DNA of 64,000 bases from Acidaminobacter sp. (GCF_030247605.1 NZ_JAOTSB010000004.1:62001-126000); one strand, 5' to 3'; counted from the first letter of the stretch, positions 32,772-42,330 are shown. A program made the numbers and translations. The notes: generated from the sequence alone by a model not told the origin.

Positions 32772-33752
32772 TTACACCAGCTTTCTTCCGGTGACCTTGA
32801 TAAAAATCTCCTCCAGCGTCGCTTCCTTGGTGTGCATCGTCTCAATCTTCCTGGTGGCCAGCACCTCCTGAAGCGCCGCGACCTCCACCGGATCCACCAG
32901 AGAGAAGTGCCGCCTGATCAGATGGGCACCAGTACCGGTACCCCCGCCGATGGTCGCCCGACCCACAGTGCCGGTGCCGCTGCCATCGGCAGAATCACTG
33001 ACAATAGGCTGTTCAGCCGCAACGGCCTGATTGGCCTCATCACCCTGAGCGGCCTCTTCCACATACTCCACCTCGACCAGCTTCTCGCCGTACTTGAGTT
33101 TGAGATTTCGCGGCGAATCGATCAGCCTGAGCTCCCCGTCCACAATGAACCCGACCCGGTCGCAAAGCTCATCCGCCAGAAACATGTTGTGGGTCGTCAG
33201 AAAAATCGTGGTGCCTCGCTCCTTCTTCTCCTTCACAATATCCTTGATCACGCTGGCGATGGCTGGGTCCAGCCCCGTCGTCGGCTCATCCAGGAACCAC
33301 AGGATCGGCTGGTTGAGCATGCTGCGCACGAAGGTCAGCCGGTGCTTCATCCCCTTCGAAAACGTCGCCGCCTTCTTGGACGCCACCTGCTCCAGCCCCA
33401 CGAGGGTCAGCAGTTCCATAGGGTCCAGGGTTGGCACGTCGAACAGCTTCCTGTAGAACTCCAGGTTCTCCAGGGCCGTCAGCTTGCCGTAGACGTTGGA
33501 CTGCTCAAAGGAAACCCCCAGCTTGTTGAACATCTCCCGCTTCGGATGGTGCATATCGTAGCCCGCCACCTGGACCTCCCCGGTCTTCAGAGGCAGCAGC
33601 CCCGTCAAAATGTTCTGCGTCGTGGATTTCCCGGCCCCGGACGGCCCCAGCAGCCCGAAGGATTCCCCCTCCGCGATCTCAAAGCTGATGTCCTTCACCG
33701 CGTACTTGTCGTCGTTGGTGTAAGAGTAGTAAAGCCCTTCCACTTTAACCAT
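32772..33752 (-). CDS. ABC transporter ATP-binding protein with low-complexity insert
   Basis: 326 residues. Walker A GPSGAGKSTTQ, signature FSKGMKHRLTF, Walker B ILWFLDEPTTGLDP and the H-loop TTHN are intact. Between about residues 230 and 285 there is a Gly/Thr/Ala-rich insert, coded by sequence that holds two inverted copies of the dispersed decamer (32946-32955 and 32991-33000). The family's C-terminal domain resumes at RRHFSLVDP. The ATG at 33752 has AGGAGG 8 bases upstream; an in-frame GTG at 33761 is inside that site. Second gene of the TetR operon. Confidence 0.9.
   Translation of the reverse strand: MVKVEGLYYSYTNDDKYAVKDISFEIAEGESFGLLGPSGAGKSTTQNILTGLLPLKTGEVQVAGYDMHHPKREMFNKLGVSFEQSNVYGKLTALENLEFYRKLFDVPTLDPMELLTLVGLEQVASKKAATFSKGMKHRLTFVRSMLNQPILWFLDEPTTGLDPAIASVIKDIVKEKKERGTTIFLTTHNMFLADELCDRVGFIVDGELRLIDSPRNLKLKYGEKLVEVEYVEEAAQGDEANQAVAAEQPIVSDSADGSGTGTVGRATIGGGTGTGAHLIRRHFSLVDPVEVAALQEVLATRKIETMHTKEATLEEIFIKVTGRKLV
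32946..33000. repeat. Inverted pair of the dispersed decamer inside an ABC linker
   Basis: GCCGATGGTC (32946-32955) and TGCCATCGGC (32991-33000) flank a short GC-rich stretch with CCGGTGCCG units. The pair lies in the coding linker described for the ATPase and resembles the pair at 5166-5195. Confidence 0.75.
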
Positions 33753-33782
33753 GTGTTTCACCTCCTGAAATTGCTGAACCCC

Positions 33783-34415
33783 TTAAGCCTTCCCAATCCC
33801 AAATCTCAAAAGATCCAAAAATTTGCCGATGGTCACCAAAACCCCATCATCATAAAAATAGTCGTCCTTCTTCGCAATGTGCTTCTGATAATACTCGCTG
33901 ATCTCCACGTTGAGGGCGCTGATCAGGTGGGCGGTGAGCCCCAGATCGATGTCCGGCCGAATCTCCCCCCGCTCGATCCCCAAGATCAGCAGCTGCTCGA
34001 ACACCTGGTTTGACTTGTCTATGTTGTCCTCGATGATCTCCTTGAACAGCGCGTGCGAAGGATCCGACCTCAAACGATTCCCTATGACCACAAAATCCGG
34101 ATTATCCCTGGCAAAATTGAGTCCCGTCTCATACATTTCTCTGACGATGACAAAAAAATCATGGTCAAACGGATTTTTCATCACCGGCGTCAGGTACTCC
34201 ATTTTTTTTGCGATGATCAGGGACATGATGTGTTTGTAGAGGTCCTTCTTGTCCTCGAAGTATTGGTAGAAGCTGCCCTTGGGTATCCCGCTCCCCTTGA
34301 CGATCCGGTTCACGCTGGCGTTGTCGAAGCTGTATTCCACGAACTCCCGAATGGCAGCTTCTTCGATTTTAGCGCGTTTTTCCGGCGGCAGATTGAAAAA
34401 GGTCTCTTTTGGCAT
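33783..34415 (-). CDS. TetR/AcrR family regulator
   Basis: 210 residues. The N-terminal helix-turn-helix reads IEEAAIREFVEYSFDNASVNRIVKGSGIPKGSFYQYFEDK, typical of TetR proteins. The rest is an all-helical ligand domain with no recognised subfamily. It is the first gene of the operon with the ABC exporter, so it probably represses its own promoter until the exporter's substrate binds. A long dyad overlaps the -10 box 40-75 bases upstream. A decamer copy sits near the C-terminus (33825-33834). Confidence 0.9.
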   Translation of the reverse strand: MPKETFFNLPPEKRAKIEEAAIREFVEYSFDNASVNRIVKGSGIPKGSFYQYFEDKKDLYKHIMSLIIAKKMEYLTPVMKNPFDHDFFVIVREMYETGLNFARDNPDFVVIGNRLRSDPSHALFKEIIEDNIDKSNQVFEQLLILGIERGEIRPDIDLGLTAHLISALNVEISEYYQKHIAKKDDYFYDDGVLVTIGKFLDLLRFGIGKA

Positions 34416-34452
34416 AGCTGCACCTCCTGCTGTCTTACAGATCTTTCTATCG

Positions 34453-34492
34453 ATATGACCACTAAGTCATGTGACTTCTTGGTCATATTATA
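34453..34492 (-). promoter_or_regulatory. TetR operator and -10 box of the ABC exporter operon
   Basis: An 18-base dyad with 15 matching pairs (34453-34470 with 34471-34488; arms begin ATATGACCA) lies next to a TATAAT box (34487-34492) on the minus strand. The operator overlaps the start region of transcription, as expected for auto-repression. The -35 box is weak. Confidence 0.7.
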
Positions 34493-34882
34493 CCTCTAAT
34501 TCGGCGCGATAATCATTAAATAAGGATTAATTTGCATTGGGGTCAGGTACGAAGTTGAACCTGGTACCTGGTTTAGATATGCATACGGTGTCAGGTGCAG
34601 AAATATTTTAGAAATACACAGACATTATTTTGTTCATTATTGATTCGAGACAGTCCACCCTCATCAGATTGAAGCTTGGGCCGGAAGGCTTCAAAGCAAA
34701 GCGGGTCAGATCCCGGCTGTCCACTATAAACAGCCGGGGTCTGACCCGCTACCTTTATTCCGACGTGCTCCAGAGCGACCGGCGCCTATTGCCTAGCTGC
34801 GCTTCCCTCTGGTCTTGGTCTGTTTGCTTTAGCGACCATCGGCAAATGTTCAGGTCTTAGTCTTAGCCTTGATCTTTATCCT
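34493..34882. repeat. Gap with decayed repeats and a 20-bp palindrome
   Basis: At 34701-34749 a 20-bp stem (one mismatch) has arms ending in GCGGGTCAGA and TCTGACCCGC. Around 34541-34600 there are GGGGTCAGGTAC and GGTGTCAGGTGC units. An exact decamer copy is at 34834-34843. No gene was found. Confidence 0.65.
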
Positions 34883-36241
34883 CTAGTTCCTGAGGCTGTG
34901 AATAGGTGCCGGAATACGGCCGCCGCGCTCCACGAAGAGCTTGGAGGAGGCTTTGTTCACCGGCATGATTGGCGCCCGGCCCAGCAGACCGCCGAACTCC
35001 ACGTAGTCGCCCACGCCCTTGCCGTGCACCGGAATGACGCGCACTGCCGTAGTCTTGTTGTTGATCATGCCAATCGCCGCCTCGTCCGCGATGATGGCCG
35101 AAATCGTCTCCGCGGTCGTATCCCCCGGGATCGCGATCATATCGAGGCCCACCGAGCACACGCAGGTCATAGCTTCGAGTTTGTCCAAGGTCAAAATGCC
35201 TTTCTCAACTGCTTCAATCATGCCCTCGTCCTCGCTGACCGGGATGAACGCGCCGCTGAGTCCGCCCACGTGGGAAGACGCCATGGCGCCGCCTTTCTTG
35301 ACCGCGTCGTTGAGCATCGCCAGTGCCGCCGTGGAACCGTGGGTCCCGCAAGTCTCCAGGCCCATCTCCTCGAGGATTCGGGCCACGCTGTCCCCAACCT
35401 CCGGCGTCGGCGCCAAAGACAGATCCACAATGCCATAGGAAACCCCAAGCCGCCGCGACGCCTCCCGGGCCACCAGCTCGCCCATGCGCGTCACCTTGAA
35501 GGCCGCCTTCTTGATGGTCTCAGCCACCTCGTCGAAGCTCTTGCCGCGCACCTCTTCCAGCGCGACCTTCACAACCCCCGGTCCACTGACGCCCACGTTG
35601 ATGGTGCAGTCCGCCTCGCCCGGCCCGTGGAAGGCCCCCGCCATAAACGGATTGTCCTCCACCGCGTTGGAGAAGATGACCAGCTTCGCGCAAGCGATGC
35701 CATCTCGGTCCTTCGTCAGGCGCGCGCACTCCTTGACCACCTGACCCATCTCCCGAATGGCGTCCATGTTCATGCCTGCCCGGGTCGTCGCCACGTTCAC
35801 CGAGCCACAGACGATCTCCGTCTCCGCCAGCGCCCTTGGCAGCGCCTGAATCAGGCGGATGTCGCCCTTTGTCATGCCCTTGTGGACCAGTGCCGAAAAG
35901 CCCCCTATGAAGTTGACCCCGACCGCCTTGCCCGCCCGGTCCAGCGCGTGGGCCAGCTCCAGCGTGACGTCCTCCTCGGAAGCCCCCGCCAGCATAGCGA
36001 TTGGCGTCACCGAAATCCTCTTATGTATGATGGGAATCCCGAATTCCTTTTCGATCTCCTTCGCTACTGGAACCAGCCGCGCGGCGACCCTTGTGATCTT
36101 GTCGTAGATTTTCTGCGCCATGACGCTTCCGTTGCCATCGGCACAATCCAGGAGCGAAATGCCCATGGTCACGGTCCGGATGTCGAGTTTCTGTTCGTGG
36201 AACATTTCCTGGGTGTCCAGGATTTGCCGCATAGTTAACAT
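34883..36241 (-). CDS. UPF0210 (DUF711) family protein
   Basis: 452 residues with the family's long conserved blocks: [72 protein letters not shown] and [29 protein letters not shown]. Structures of relatives show a pyruvate-formate-lyase-like barrel, but no reaction is established. It nearly always follows an ACT-domain protein, as here (10 bases apart). AGGAGG precedes the ATG at 36241. A decamer-like copy (36133) encodes the Ala-Asp-Gly of CADGNG. Confidence 0.92.
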   Translation of the reverse strand: MLTMRQILDTQEMFHEQKLDIRTVTMGISLLDCADGNGSVMAQKIYDKITRVAARLVPVAKEIEKEFGIPIIHKRISVTPIAMLAGASEEDVTLELAHALDRAGKAVGVNFIGGFSALVHKGMTKGDIRLIQALPRALAETEIVCGSVNVATTRAGMNMDAIREMGQVVKECARLTKDRDGIACAKLVIFSNAVEDNPFMAGAFHGPGEADCTINVGVSGPGVVKVALEEVRGKSFDEVAETIKKAAFKVTRMGELVAREASRRLGVSYGIVDLSLAPTPEVGDSVARILEEMGLETCGTHGSTAALAMLNDAVKKGGAMASSHVGGLSGAFIPVSEDEGMIEAVEKGILTLDKLEAMTCVCSVGLDMIAIPGDTTAETISAIIADEAAIGMINNKTTAVRVIPVHGKGVGDYVEFGGLLGRAPIMPVNKASSKLFVERGGRIPAPIHSLRN

Positions 36242-36250
36242 AACATCCTC

Positions 36251-36520
36251 CTAAATCTGGTGCATAGCGGTGAAAACCTCTTCCCGCTTCACTCTGATCT
36301 GCATGCCCAGTTCGTTTTCGACTTCCTGCATCTTCGCCTGCAGCTCCTCAATGTTCGTGTTGAGTTTGCCAAGGTCCACGATCATGACCATGGTGAACAG
36401 CCCCTGCATGATGGTCTGGCTGATGTCGTCGATGTTGACTTCACGCTCGTACAGCGCCGTGGCGATCTTCGCGATGATCCCCGGCCGGTCTTTCCCAAGA
36501 ACTGTAATCACTGCTTTCAA
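36251..36520 (-). CDS. ACT domain protein (UPF0237)
   Basis: 89 residues: LKAVITVLGKDRPGIIAKIATALYEREVNIDDISQTIMQGLFTMVMIVDL, a single ACT domain of the UPF0237 family, whose members bind amino acids as dimers. The TTG at 36520 is taken as the start, since homologues begin at this Lys-Ala-Val and GGGGG lies 8 bases upstream. An ATG at 36535 would add five residues, but its ribosome binding site would be only 2 bases away. First gene of the ACT-UPF0210 pair; presumed regulatory partner. Confidence 0.85.
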   Translation of the reverse strand: MKAVITVLGKDRPGIIAKIATALYEREVNIDDISQTIMQGLFTMVMIVDLGKLNTNIEELQAKMQEVENELGMQIRVKREEVFTAMHQI

Positions 36521-36640
36521 TTGAATTGCCCCCATTTCCCTCAAACAGGTCAGGTGTGACGGTGACGGCGTTAGCGCCGGCGCTGGAATCCGTCCGGGTC
36601 CGAGAACCAGTACCAGTACCAGACCAAAACCAATACCTCT

Positions 36641-36650
36641 GCCGATGGTC
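36641..36650 (+). repeat. Intergenic GCCGATGGTC copy next to CCAGTA repeats
   Basis: An exact decamer directly after a stretch of ACCAGTACCAGTACCAGACC units (36596-36640). The combination of low-complexity units with a decamer copy is also found in the ABC linker at 32930-33000. Confidence 0.7.
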
Positions 36651-36696
36651 ACCCACCCACACCTTTTCTCCCACTCAAGTTTTCAGAATTTTTCAC

Positions 36697-36702
36697 ATTA
36701 TA
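36697..36702 (-). promoter_or_regulatory. Extended -10 box upstream of the ACT-UPF0210 operon
   Basis: On the minus strand TGCTATAAT forms an extended -10; a TGTTCA -35 candidate lies 18 bases upstream. The 5' leader would be about 170 bases, partly repeat-derived. Confidence 0.5.
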
Positions 36703-36850
36703 GCACAGAACAGAAGGGCATGAACAGCATTTTATTAACAATATTTAATTTATATTAACGATCGTTCGTAATAGTGTATGTTTTTGTATACAATAATACG
36801 GTAATTCGATATTATTCTGCGTATGCACGGCAGAAAATACAAACAATTAA

Positions 36851-36984
36851 CGAGTGCCTGTCACCGGCTTCAACTGAGTGTCTGACACCAACTTCAACTG
36901 AGTGCCTGTCACCTACTTCAACTGAGTGTCTGACACCAACTTCAACTGAGTGTCTGACACCAACTTCATTTCGGTGCCAGAGCA
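36851..36984. repeat. Array of five GTGTCTGACAC/GTGCCTGTCAC units
   Basis: Five direct units of 24 bases (GAGTGTCTGACACCAACTTCAACT, or the GTGCCTGTCACC variant) end in TTTCGGTGCCAGAGC. It lies downstream of trpA and upstream of the ACT promoter, in an otherwise AT-rich gap (36703-36850) that also holds the palindrome TTGTATACAA (36784-36793). Confidence 0.8.
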
Positions 36985-37038
36985 TGCGAAAACGACTTTC
37001 ATTCTCGCGCTCCCCGTCCGACCACAATCCTCAGATCC

Positions 37039-37833
37039 TTATTCCCTAATCGCATTCTTCAGCGCCTTCACAAACGCGCCCACAGGCGCAGCCGCTCCGG
37101 TGCCGTGCTTCGCCACCAAATCCACCACGGCGCTGCCGACTATGACCCCTTCAGCATACTTCGCCAAAGCCTTCGCCTGCTCCGGTGTGGAAATACCAAA
37201 GCCCACCGCCGTTGGAACCGTCGCGTGCCTCTGAATCTCCCCAAAAAACGCGTCAAAATCCGTCGCGAACCCAGCCCGCGTCCCCGTCACCCCCAGGGAG
37301 GACACGCAGTACAGGAAGCCCTCGCTGTTCTGGGCAATGGCATGGATCCGGTCCCGGGACGTCGGCGCCACCAGACTGATCAGGTGAACCCTATGAGCCC
37401 TGGCCTCCCCGGAAATCTCCACCTGCTCCCCGTAAGGCAGATCCGGCACAATCACCCCGTCAATCCCCGCACGGGCGCAGGCCTCAAAAAACCGGTCCTT
37501 CCCATAATGCAGAATACAATTCAAATACATCATCAGAAGCAGCGGCGTCTCCGTCACTCCCCCAGACCTGAGCCGCGTCACCAGGTCAAAAATCCCCGGC
37601 AGAGTCGCCCCCGCCTCCAAAGCCCTGGCACTGGCAGCCTGAATGATCGGCCCCTCCGCCATGGGATCTGAAAACGGCACGCCCAGCTCCACCAAATCTG
37701 CGCCTTGAGCAATCATTTCCAGCACCAGCGCCTCCGTCGTCGCCATGTCCGGGTCGCCCGCCGTCACAAACGTGATCAGTGCCTTCTCCCTGCGATGTCT
37801 GAGCCCCTCAAAAGTCGCATCAATCCTATTCAT
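37039..37833 (-). CDS. trpA: Tryptophan synthase alpha chain
   Basis: 264 residues of a TIM barrel that cleaves indole-3-glycerol phosphate to indole. Conserved [16 protein letters not shown] (catalytic Asp; the catalytic Glu is in DLVELG), [11 protein letters not shown], and [25 protein letters not shown] are all present. Start 8 bases inside the end of trpB, so the two chains of the synthase complex are made in step. Last gene of the operon. Confidence 0.95.
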   Translation of the reverse strand: MNRIDATFEGLRHRREKALITFVTAGDPDMATTEALVLEMIAQGADLVELGVPFSDPMAEGPIIQAASARALEAGATLPGIFDLVTRLRSGGVTETPLLLMMYLNCILHYGKDRFFEACARAGIDGVIVPDLPYGEQVEISGEARAHRVHLISLVAPTSRDRIHAIAQNSEGFLYCVSSLGVTGTRAGFATDFDAFFGEIQRHATVPTAVGFGISTPEQAKALAKYAEGVIVGSAVVDLVAKHGTGAAAPVGAFVKALKNAIRE

Positions 37834-39013
37834 GGATGTTTTCCCCCCTGTACTTCGCCACAGACTGCACGTCCTTGTCCCCGCGCCCGGACAGACAGAT
37901 CACCAGAATCTCCTCCGGCCCCATCTCCGGCGCGATCTTCCTCGCCAGCGCCACCGCGTGGGCCGACTCAATGGCCGGAATGATCCCCTCCACCTTCGCC
38001 AGGTACTCAAAGGAATCCACCGCCTCCGCGTCCGTCACCGGCAAGTACTCCGCTCTGCCGATGGACGCCAAATAAGCATGCTCAGGCCCAATGCCCGGAT
38101 AATCCAAACCGGCGGAGATGGAGTACACCGGCATGATTTGCCCGCCGTCATCCTGCAGAAACAGCGACTTCATCCCATGAAAAACCCCCGTCTCCCCCAT
38201 GGTCACCGTAGCCGCGTTCATCCGCGTGTCGACGCCATGCCCCGCTGCCTCCGCGCCAACCAGCCGAACGCCCGGGGAATCGATAAAATCATAAAACGCC
38301 CCCATGGCATTGGACCCGCCGCCTACACAGGCTATGACGCAATCCGGCAGCCGCCCGGCTTCCACGGCAAGCTGCGCCCGGACCTCTTCACCAATAACTT
38401 TCTGGAAGTCCCGGACAATCATAGGAAACGGATGGGGCCCCATGACAGAGCCAATCATATAAAACGTAGTATCCGCCTCCCCGGCCCAGCAGCGGAACGC
38501 CTCGTTGACCGCGTCCTTCAGCGTCCCCGTACCGCTTGACACCCCAGTAACCTTGGTCCCCAGGAGCTTCATCCGGTAAACGTTGAGCTGCTGGCGCTCC
38601 ATGTCCTCCACGCCCATGAACACCTCGCACTCCATGCCCAGGAGCGCCGCTGCCGTCGCCGCGGCAACCCCGTGCTGGCCTGCCCCTGTCTCAGCGATCA
38701 GCCTCTTCTTGCCCATCTTCTTAGCAAGGAGCGCCTGCCCCAGAACGTTGTTGATCTTGTGGGACCCCGTGTGGTTCAAGTCCTCCCGCTTCAGATAAAT
38801 CTGCGCGCCCCCCAAGTCCTGGGTCATCTTGCGCGCCGGATACAGCATGGACGGCCGTCCCGCGTACCCTTCCAGCAGTGCCTTCAGCTCCGCCCTGAAC
38901 TCCGGCTCCTGCGAAAACTTCGTGTACGCCGCCTCTAACTCAATCAACGCGTTCATCAGCGTCTCGGGGACATATTGCCCCCCAAACTCACCGTATCTTC
39001 CTGGCTTTGTCAT
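37826..39013 (-). CDS. trpB: Tryptophan synthase beta chain
   Basis: 395 residues. The PLP lysine lies in [13 protein letters not shown], the phosphate loop in [10 protein letters not shown], and the communication-domain region in [17 protein letters not shown]. It condenses indole with serine. GGGGGGAAAA precedes the ATG, which overlaps the trpF stop by 4 bases. A GCCGATGGAC match (38057) codes for a conserved region and is probably ordinary coding sequence. Confidence 0.96.
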   Translation of the reverse strand: MTKPGRYGEFGGQYVPETLMNALIELEAAYTKFSQEPEFRAELKALLEGYAGRPSMLYPARKMTQDLGGAQIYLKREDLNHTGSHKINNVLGQALLAKKMGKKRLIAETGAGQHGVAAATAAALLGMECEVFMGVEDMERQQLNVYRMKLLGTKVTGVSSGTGTLKDAVNEAFRCWAGEADTTFYMIGSVMGPHPFPMIVRDFQKVIGEEVRAQLAVEAGRLPDCVIACVGGGSNAMGAFYDFIDSPGVRLVGAEAAGHGVDTRMNAATVTMGETGVFHGMKSLFLQDDGGQIMPVYSISAGLDYPGIGPEHAYLASIGRAEYLPVTDAEAVDSFEYLAKVEGIIPAIESAHAVALARKIAPEMGPEEILVICLSGRGDKDVQSVAKYRGENIHE

Positions 39014-39675
39014 GCTCTTTTCCCCCCGACTCGTTCTATAATTTCGATGATGTCTTCCATCTTTGAAAGATCCTTAAACCCATCCGTTTCAATGCCGCTG
39101 GACAAGTCGATCCCATAAGGCTCGACGGCATAAACCGCCTCTTCCAGGTTCCCGGCGTTCAACCCGCCTGCCAGAAAAAATGGCTTCGTGAGCTGTTCCT
39201 TGACACCGCGAATCATGTTCCAGTCCGCGACTACACCCGTACCCCCGGCCATGCCCGGTGTAAAGGCGTCCAGCAGCAGCCGGTCCACCTCAAGCCCGTC
39301 CGCAGCCAGCAGCACCGCCGCGTCTGTTGTCCTCACGGCCTTCCAAATCTCAGGACATTTGCCGATGGTTCCAGAACACACACCCGACAGCGCCTCTTTA
39401 ACTGCCCGAATTTCCTCTGGTCCTTCATCCCCATGCAGCTGCACAACATCCAGTTTCGCCTGCCGCACTGCCTCAAGGATTTCCTCCAAAGACGCGTTCA
39501 CAAACACGCCGACCTTCTTCATGCCTTCCGCCAGCCCCAACCCCAACTGTCCCGCAAGTTCAGGACTCACCTGCCGCTTGCTCTTCGCGAAGACAAAGCC
39601 AATATAGTCCGGACGGGTCTGATTCGCGTATTCAATATCCTCAGGACGTCTAAGTCCGCAGAATTTTATTTTCAT
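39010..39675 (-). CDS. trpF: Phosphoribosylanthranilate isomerase
   Basis: 221 residues. [16 protein letters not shown] (catalytic Cys), [21 protein letters not shown], and near the end [27 protein letters not shown] are the isomerase landmarks. It is a little longer than usual because of a loop around residues 100-120 that holds a GCCGATGGTT copy (39361-39370). The ribosome binding site is weak, and a repeat element separates it from trpC. Confidence 0.94.
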   Translation of the reverse strand: MKIKFCGLRRPEDIEYANQTRPDYIGFVFAKSKRQVSPELAGQLGLGLAEGMKKVGVFVNASLEEILEAVRQAKLDVVQLHGDEGPEEIRAVKEALSGVCSGTIGKCPEIWKAVRTTDAAVLLAADGLEVDRLLLDAFTPGMAGGTGVVADWNMIRGVKEQLTKPFFLAGGLNAGNLEEAVYAVEPYGIDLSSGIETDGFKDLSKMEDIIEIIERVGGKRA

Positions 39676-39701
39676 TGTATGTCAACTCACTTTCTAATGA
39701 G

Positions 39702-39790
39702 GGAAACTGGGGGTCGTTAGGCGTAAGCCGCTGACACCGAGTTTCAGAAACTGGGTGTCTGACACCGAGTTTCATCGACCCCCAGTTTCC
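39702..39790. repeat. 89-bp repeat element with perfect 15-bp inverted ends inside the trp operon
   Basis: Perfect inverted ends (39702-39716 with 39776-39790, arms GGAAACTGGGGGTCG) frame a TAGGCGTAAGCCGCTGA block and a GGTGTCTGACACC palindrome (with GAAACT/AGTTTC arms). It fills the trpC-trpF gap, and the transcript would fold into a long hairpin there. Confidence 0.75.
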
Positions 39791-39811
39791 TTCCTTTTTC
39801 AACATTTTCTA

Positions 39812-40606
39812 TTACAACCCCTTAAGTCCCTTAAGCGTCCCTTCGACGTCCTTGCTTCGCATCAAGGTCTCGCCGATCAGCACCGCGTCGGCGCCCCAGG
39901 ACCGTACCGCCTCCATGTCTTTTGCATCCCGGATGCCGCTTTCTGAGATGCAGAGGCGGTCTTTAGGGACCATCGGCAGCAGTCTTTGGGTGGTGGAGAG
40001 CTCCACATTGAAGGTTTTGAGGTCCCGGTTGTTAATGCCAATCAGTTCGGCCCCGCAGTCAATGGCCCGCGTCATCTCCGCTTCGTCGTGGACCTCCACC
40101 AGGGCGTCCAGTCCAAGGGAGGCCGCCAGGGCCATAAAGGACCGGATCTCTTCGTCGCTGAGAATCGCGACAATCAGCAGAATCGCGTCAGCGCCAATCA
40201 CACGGGCCTCGTAAATCTGGTAGTCGTCAAAGATGAAGTCCTTCCGGATGATGGGGAGGGACACCGCTTGGCGCACCTGCTTCAAATAGTCGGAGCCGCC
40301 CTGGAAATAGGCTTCCTCCGTCAGCACGGAAATGGCGCTGGCGCCGCTGCGCTCATAGGCTGCCGCGACCTCCGCCGGGCGGAAATCCGGCTGGATCAGG
40401 CCCTTGGATGGGGAGGCCTTTTTGACCTCCGCAATAATGGACAGGCCTTCCGCAGCCAAAGCCTTTGCGAAACCCTTGGTCGCCCGCTCAGGGGATGCGC
40501 TATCAGCGATCTCCAGAGCCATGCGCTTCATTTCCTCACGCCCGACCGCCGAGATCTCCTTGGCCAGCTGAATTTTGCGTTTTTCAACAATCTCATCCAA
40601 TATCAT
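39812..40606 (-). CDS. trpC: Indole-3-glycerol phosphate synthase
   Basis: 264 residues. IIAEVKKASPSKGLI holds the catalytic Lys/Glu region, LPIIRKDFIFDDYQIYEARV the second Lys, and LIGINNRDLKTF and SESGIRD the phosphate-binding turns. It closes the indole ring from CdRP. GGAGG precedes the ATG. A decamer copy (39968-39977) codes for a Pro-Met-Val in a loop. It is separate from trpF, unlike the fused enzyme of enterics. Confidence 0.95.
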   Translation of the reverse strand: MILDEIVEKRKIQLAKEISAVGREEMKRMALEIADSASPERATKGFAKALAAEGLSIIAEVKKASPSKGLIQPDFRPAEVAAAYERSGASAISVLTEEAYFQGGSDYLKQVRQAVSLPIIRKDFIFDDYQIYEARVIGADAILLIVAILSDEEIRSFMALAASLGLDALVEVHDEAEMTRAIDCGAELIGINNRDLKTFNVELSTTQRLLPMVPKDRLCISESGIRDAKDMEAVRSWGADAVLIGETLMRSKDVEGTLKGLKGL

Positions 40607-40686
40607 GGTTGTCCTCCCTAAGTCCCTATAAACCTATTAAAGTTAGTACTATTAAGCTTTCCTGCCTACCGCGTTTCGCCGGACAT

Positions 40687-42330
40687 CTATCTCCCATACT
40701 GCTGGGTCGTCTCCGCCAGTGCCTTCAGCTTCGCCAGAGCCCGCCCGCTGTCAATGGATTCTCGGGCTGCCGCTACGCCTGCCACAAAGCTGTCCACTTT
40801 ACCGGAGGCCACCAGGGCCGCCGCCGCGTTCAGAAGCACAACATCCCGCTTTGGTCCCTGCATGCCGTTTAAAATATCCAGCGTGATCTTGGCATTCTCC
40901 TCAGGCGTTCCCCCTACCAGGTTCACGAGCTCTGTCGAAGTCAGCCCGACCTCTTCCGGGGTAATTTTGTAGGTGCGGGTCTGACCCCGCTTGATCTCAC
41001 AAATCGTCGTCGCGCCTGTCAAAGTGACCTCATCGAGGCCGTCGGAGCCGTGTACCACGAGGGCACCCTGGACGCCCAGCTGAACTAAAACATTCGCCAG
41101 AACTTCTACCAGCTTTTCATCATAAACCCCAAGAAGCATGTAAGGGGCTCCCGCCGGATTGGACAGTGGTCCCAAAATATTGAAAACACTCCGCAGTCCC
41201 AGCTCCCGCCGCGGTGTCGCCGCATGGCGCATGGAGCCGTGGAAGGCCGGCGCAAACATAAAGGTCACACCGGTCTTCTCCAAACAGTCCAGGGCCTGTT
41301 CCGGCGTCAGATTGAGCCGGACCCCCAGCTGTTCCAGGACATCCGCGCTGCCGGAGCGACTGGAGACACTGCGGTTTCCGTGCTTGGCCACCGGCTGCCC
41401 GGCGCCCGCCACCACAAGAGCGGTCGTCGTCGAAATATTGAAGGTGTTGCTGAGGTCACCGCCGGTGCCCACAATATCCACTGCCGGCAAAGTAGTTTTA
41501 ACTGTGGCCGCTTTGCTGATCATGGCTCTGGCAAAGCCCGTAATCTCATCCACGGATTCGCCCTTCATCCGCAGCGCCGTCATAAATGCCGCGATCTGGG
41601 CATCCGTTGCACCGCCATCCATGATGCAGCCCATGGCATTTTCTGCCTCAGAGGCACTCAGGGACTCGCCCTCCGCCACCGTCAGAAGATAGCGCTTCAG
41701 CGCCGACTTCTCTTCGCTGGACACCGGCATCTGGAGGACCTGGCTGGTGGCCTGCACCCCCGCCACTTTAGTGACAAACTTGTACAGCATGGACTTGCCA
41801 TGTGGAGTCAGCACGGACTCCGGATGGAACTGCACTCCATAAACCGCCAGCGCTTCATTTTCCACTGCCATGATTTCACCCTTGGCGGTCTTAGCGGTCA
41901 CTTTCAAGGTCTCGGGCAAAGACAAAGGATCCAGCACCAGCGAGTGATACCGTGCCACCTCCAGCTTTACCGGCAGCCCTTCAAAGAGCTTAGAGGACGG
42001 ATCCACCTCAATCATGCTGGACTTCCCGTGGACCTGCTCTGAGGCGTGAACCACCCGGCCCCCAAAAGCCTCACCTATGGCCTGCAGTCCCAGGCAAACC
42101 CCCAGCATAGGAATCTTGCCGGCGAAATGTCGGATCGCTTCAATGGTGATCCCCGCGCTGGCCGGAAAGCCAGGCCCCGGCGACAGGATCAGGGCCTCAG
42201 GCCCTAAAGCTTCAATCTCCGCCAAAGTAATCTGGTCATTGCGTACCACTTTCAAGTCCGGATAAAACGACCCGATCTCCTGATACAGGTTATAAGTAAA
42301 CGAATCGTAGTTGTCTATGATCAAGATCAT
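40687..42330 (-). CDS. trpGD: Anthranilate synthase glutaminase fused to anthranilate phosphoribosyltransferase
   Basis: 547 residues. Residues 1-190 are a class I glutamine amidotransferase with the Cys nucleophile in MLGVCLGLQAIGE and the His-Glu of QFHPES. Residues 205-547 are the phosphoribosyltransferase with DIVGTGGDLSNTFNIST, KHGNRSVSSRSGSADVLE and HGSDGLDEVT. The fusion supplies ammonia to TrpE and then converts anthranilate to PR-anthranilate. Its ATG overlaps the trpE stop (TAATG), with GGGGG upstream. A GCGGGTCTGACCCCGC palindrome lies in the codons at 40975-40990. Confidence 0.95.
   Translation of the reverse strand: MILIIDNYDSFTYNLYQEIGSFYPDLKVVRNDQITLAEIEALGPEALILSPGPGFPASAGITIEAIRHFAGKIPMLGVCLGLQAIGEAFGGRVVHASEQVHGKSSMIEVDPSSKLFEGLPVKLEVARYHSLVLDPLSLPETLKVTAKTAKGEIMAVENEALAVYGVQFHPESVLTPHGKSMLYKFVTKVAGVQATSQVLQMPVSSEEKSALKRYLLTVAEGESLSASEAENAMGCIMDGGATDAQIAAFMTALRMKGESVDEITGFARAMISKAATVKTTLPAVDIVGTGGDLSNTFNISTTTALVVAGAGQPVAKHGNRSVSSRSGSADVLEQLGVRLNLTPEQALDCLEKTGVTFMFAPAFHGSMRHAATPRRELGLRSVFNILGPLSNPAGAPYMLLGVYDEKLVEVLANVLVQLGVQGALVVHGSDGLDEVTLTGATTICEIKRGQTRTYKITPEEVGLTSTELVNLVGGTPEENAKITLDILNGMQGPKRDVVLLNAAAALVASGKVDSFVAGVAAARESIDSGRALAKLKALAETTQQYGR

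Noticed and set aside
32475..34013. 512-residue plus-strand frame
   Set aside because: It lies opposite three minus-strand genes with clear domains and ribosome binding sites. Its protein is Gln/His/Arg-rich without any motif, as expected for a GC-rich antisense frame.
34898..36238. 446-residue plus-strand frame
   Set aside because: Antisense to the well-conserved UPF0210 gene; Arg/His-rich and without family similarity.
36784..36793. TTGTATACAA palindrome as a GntR operator
   Set aside because: It lies far from any sugar-acid gene in an AT-rich gap, and ten-base AT-rich palindromes are common by chance.
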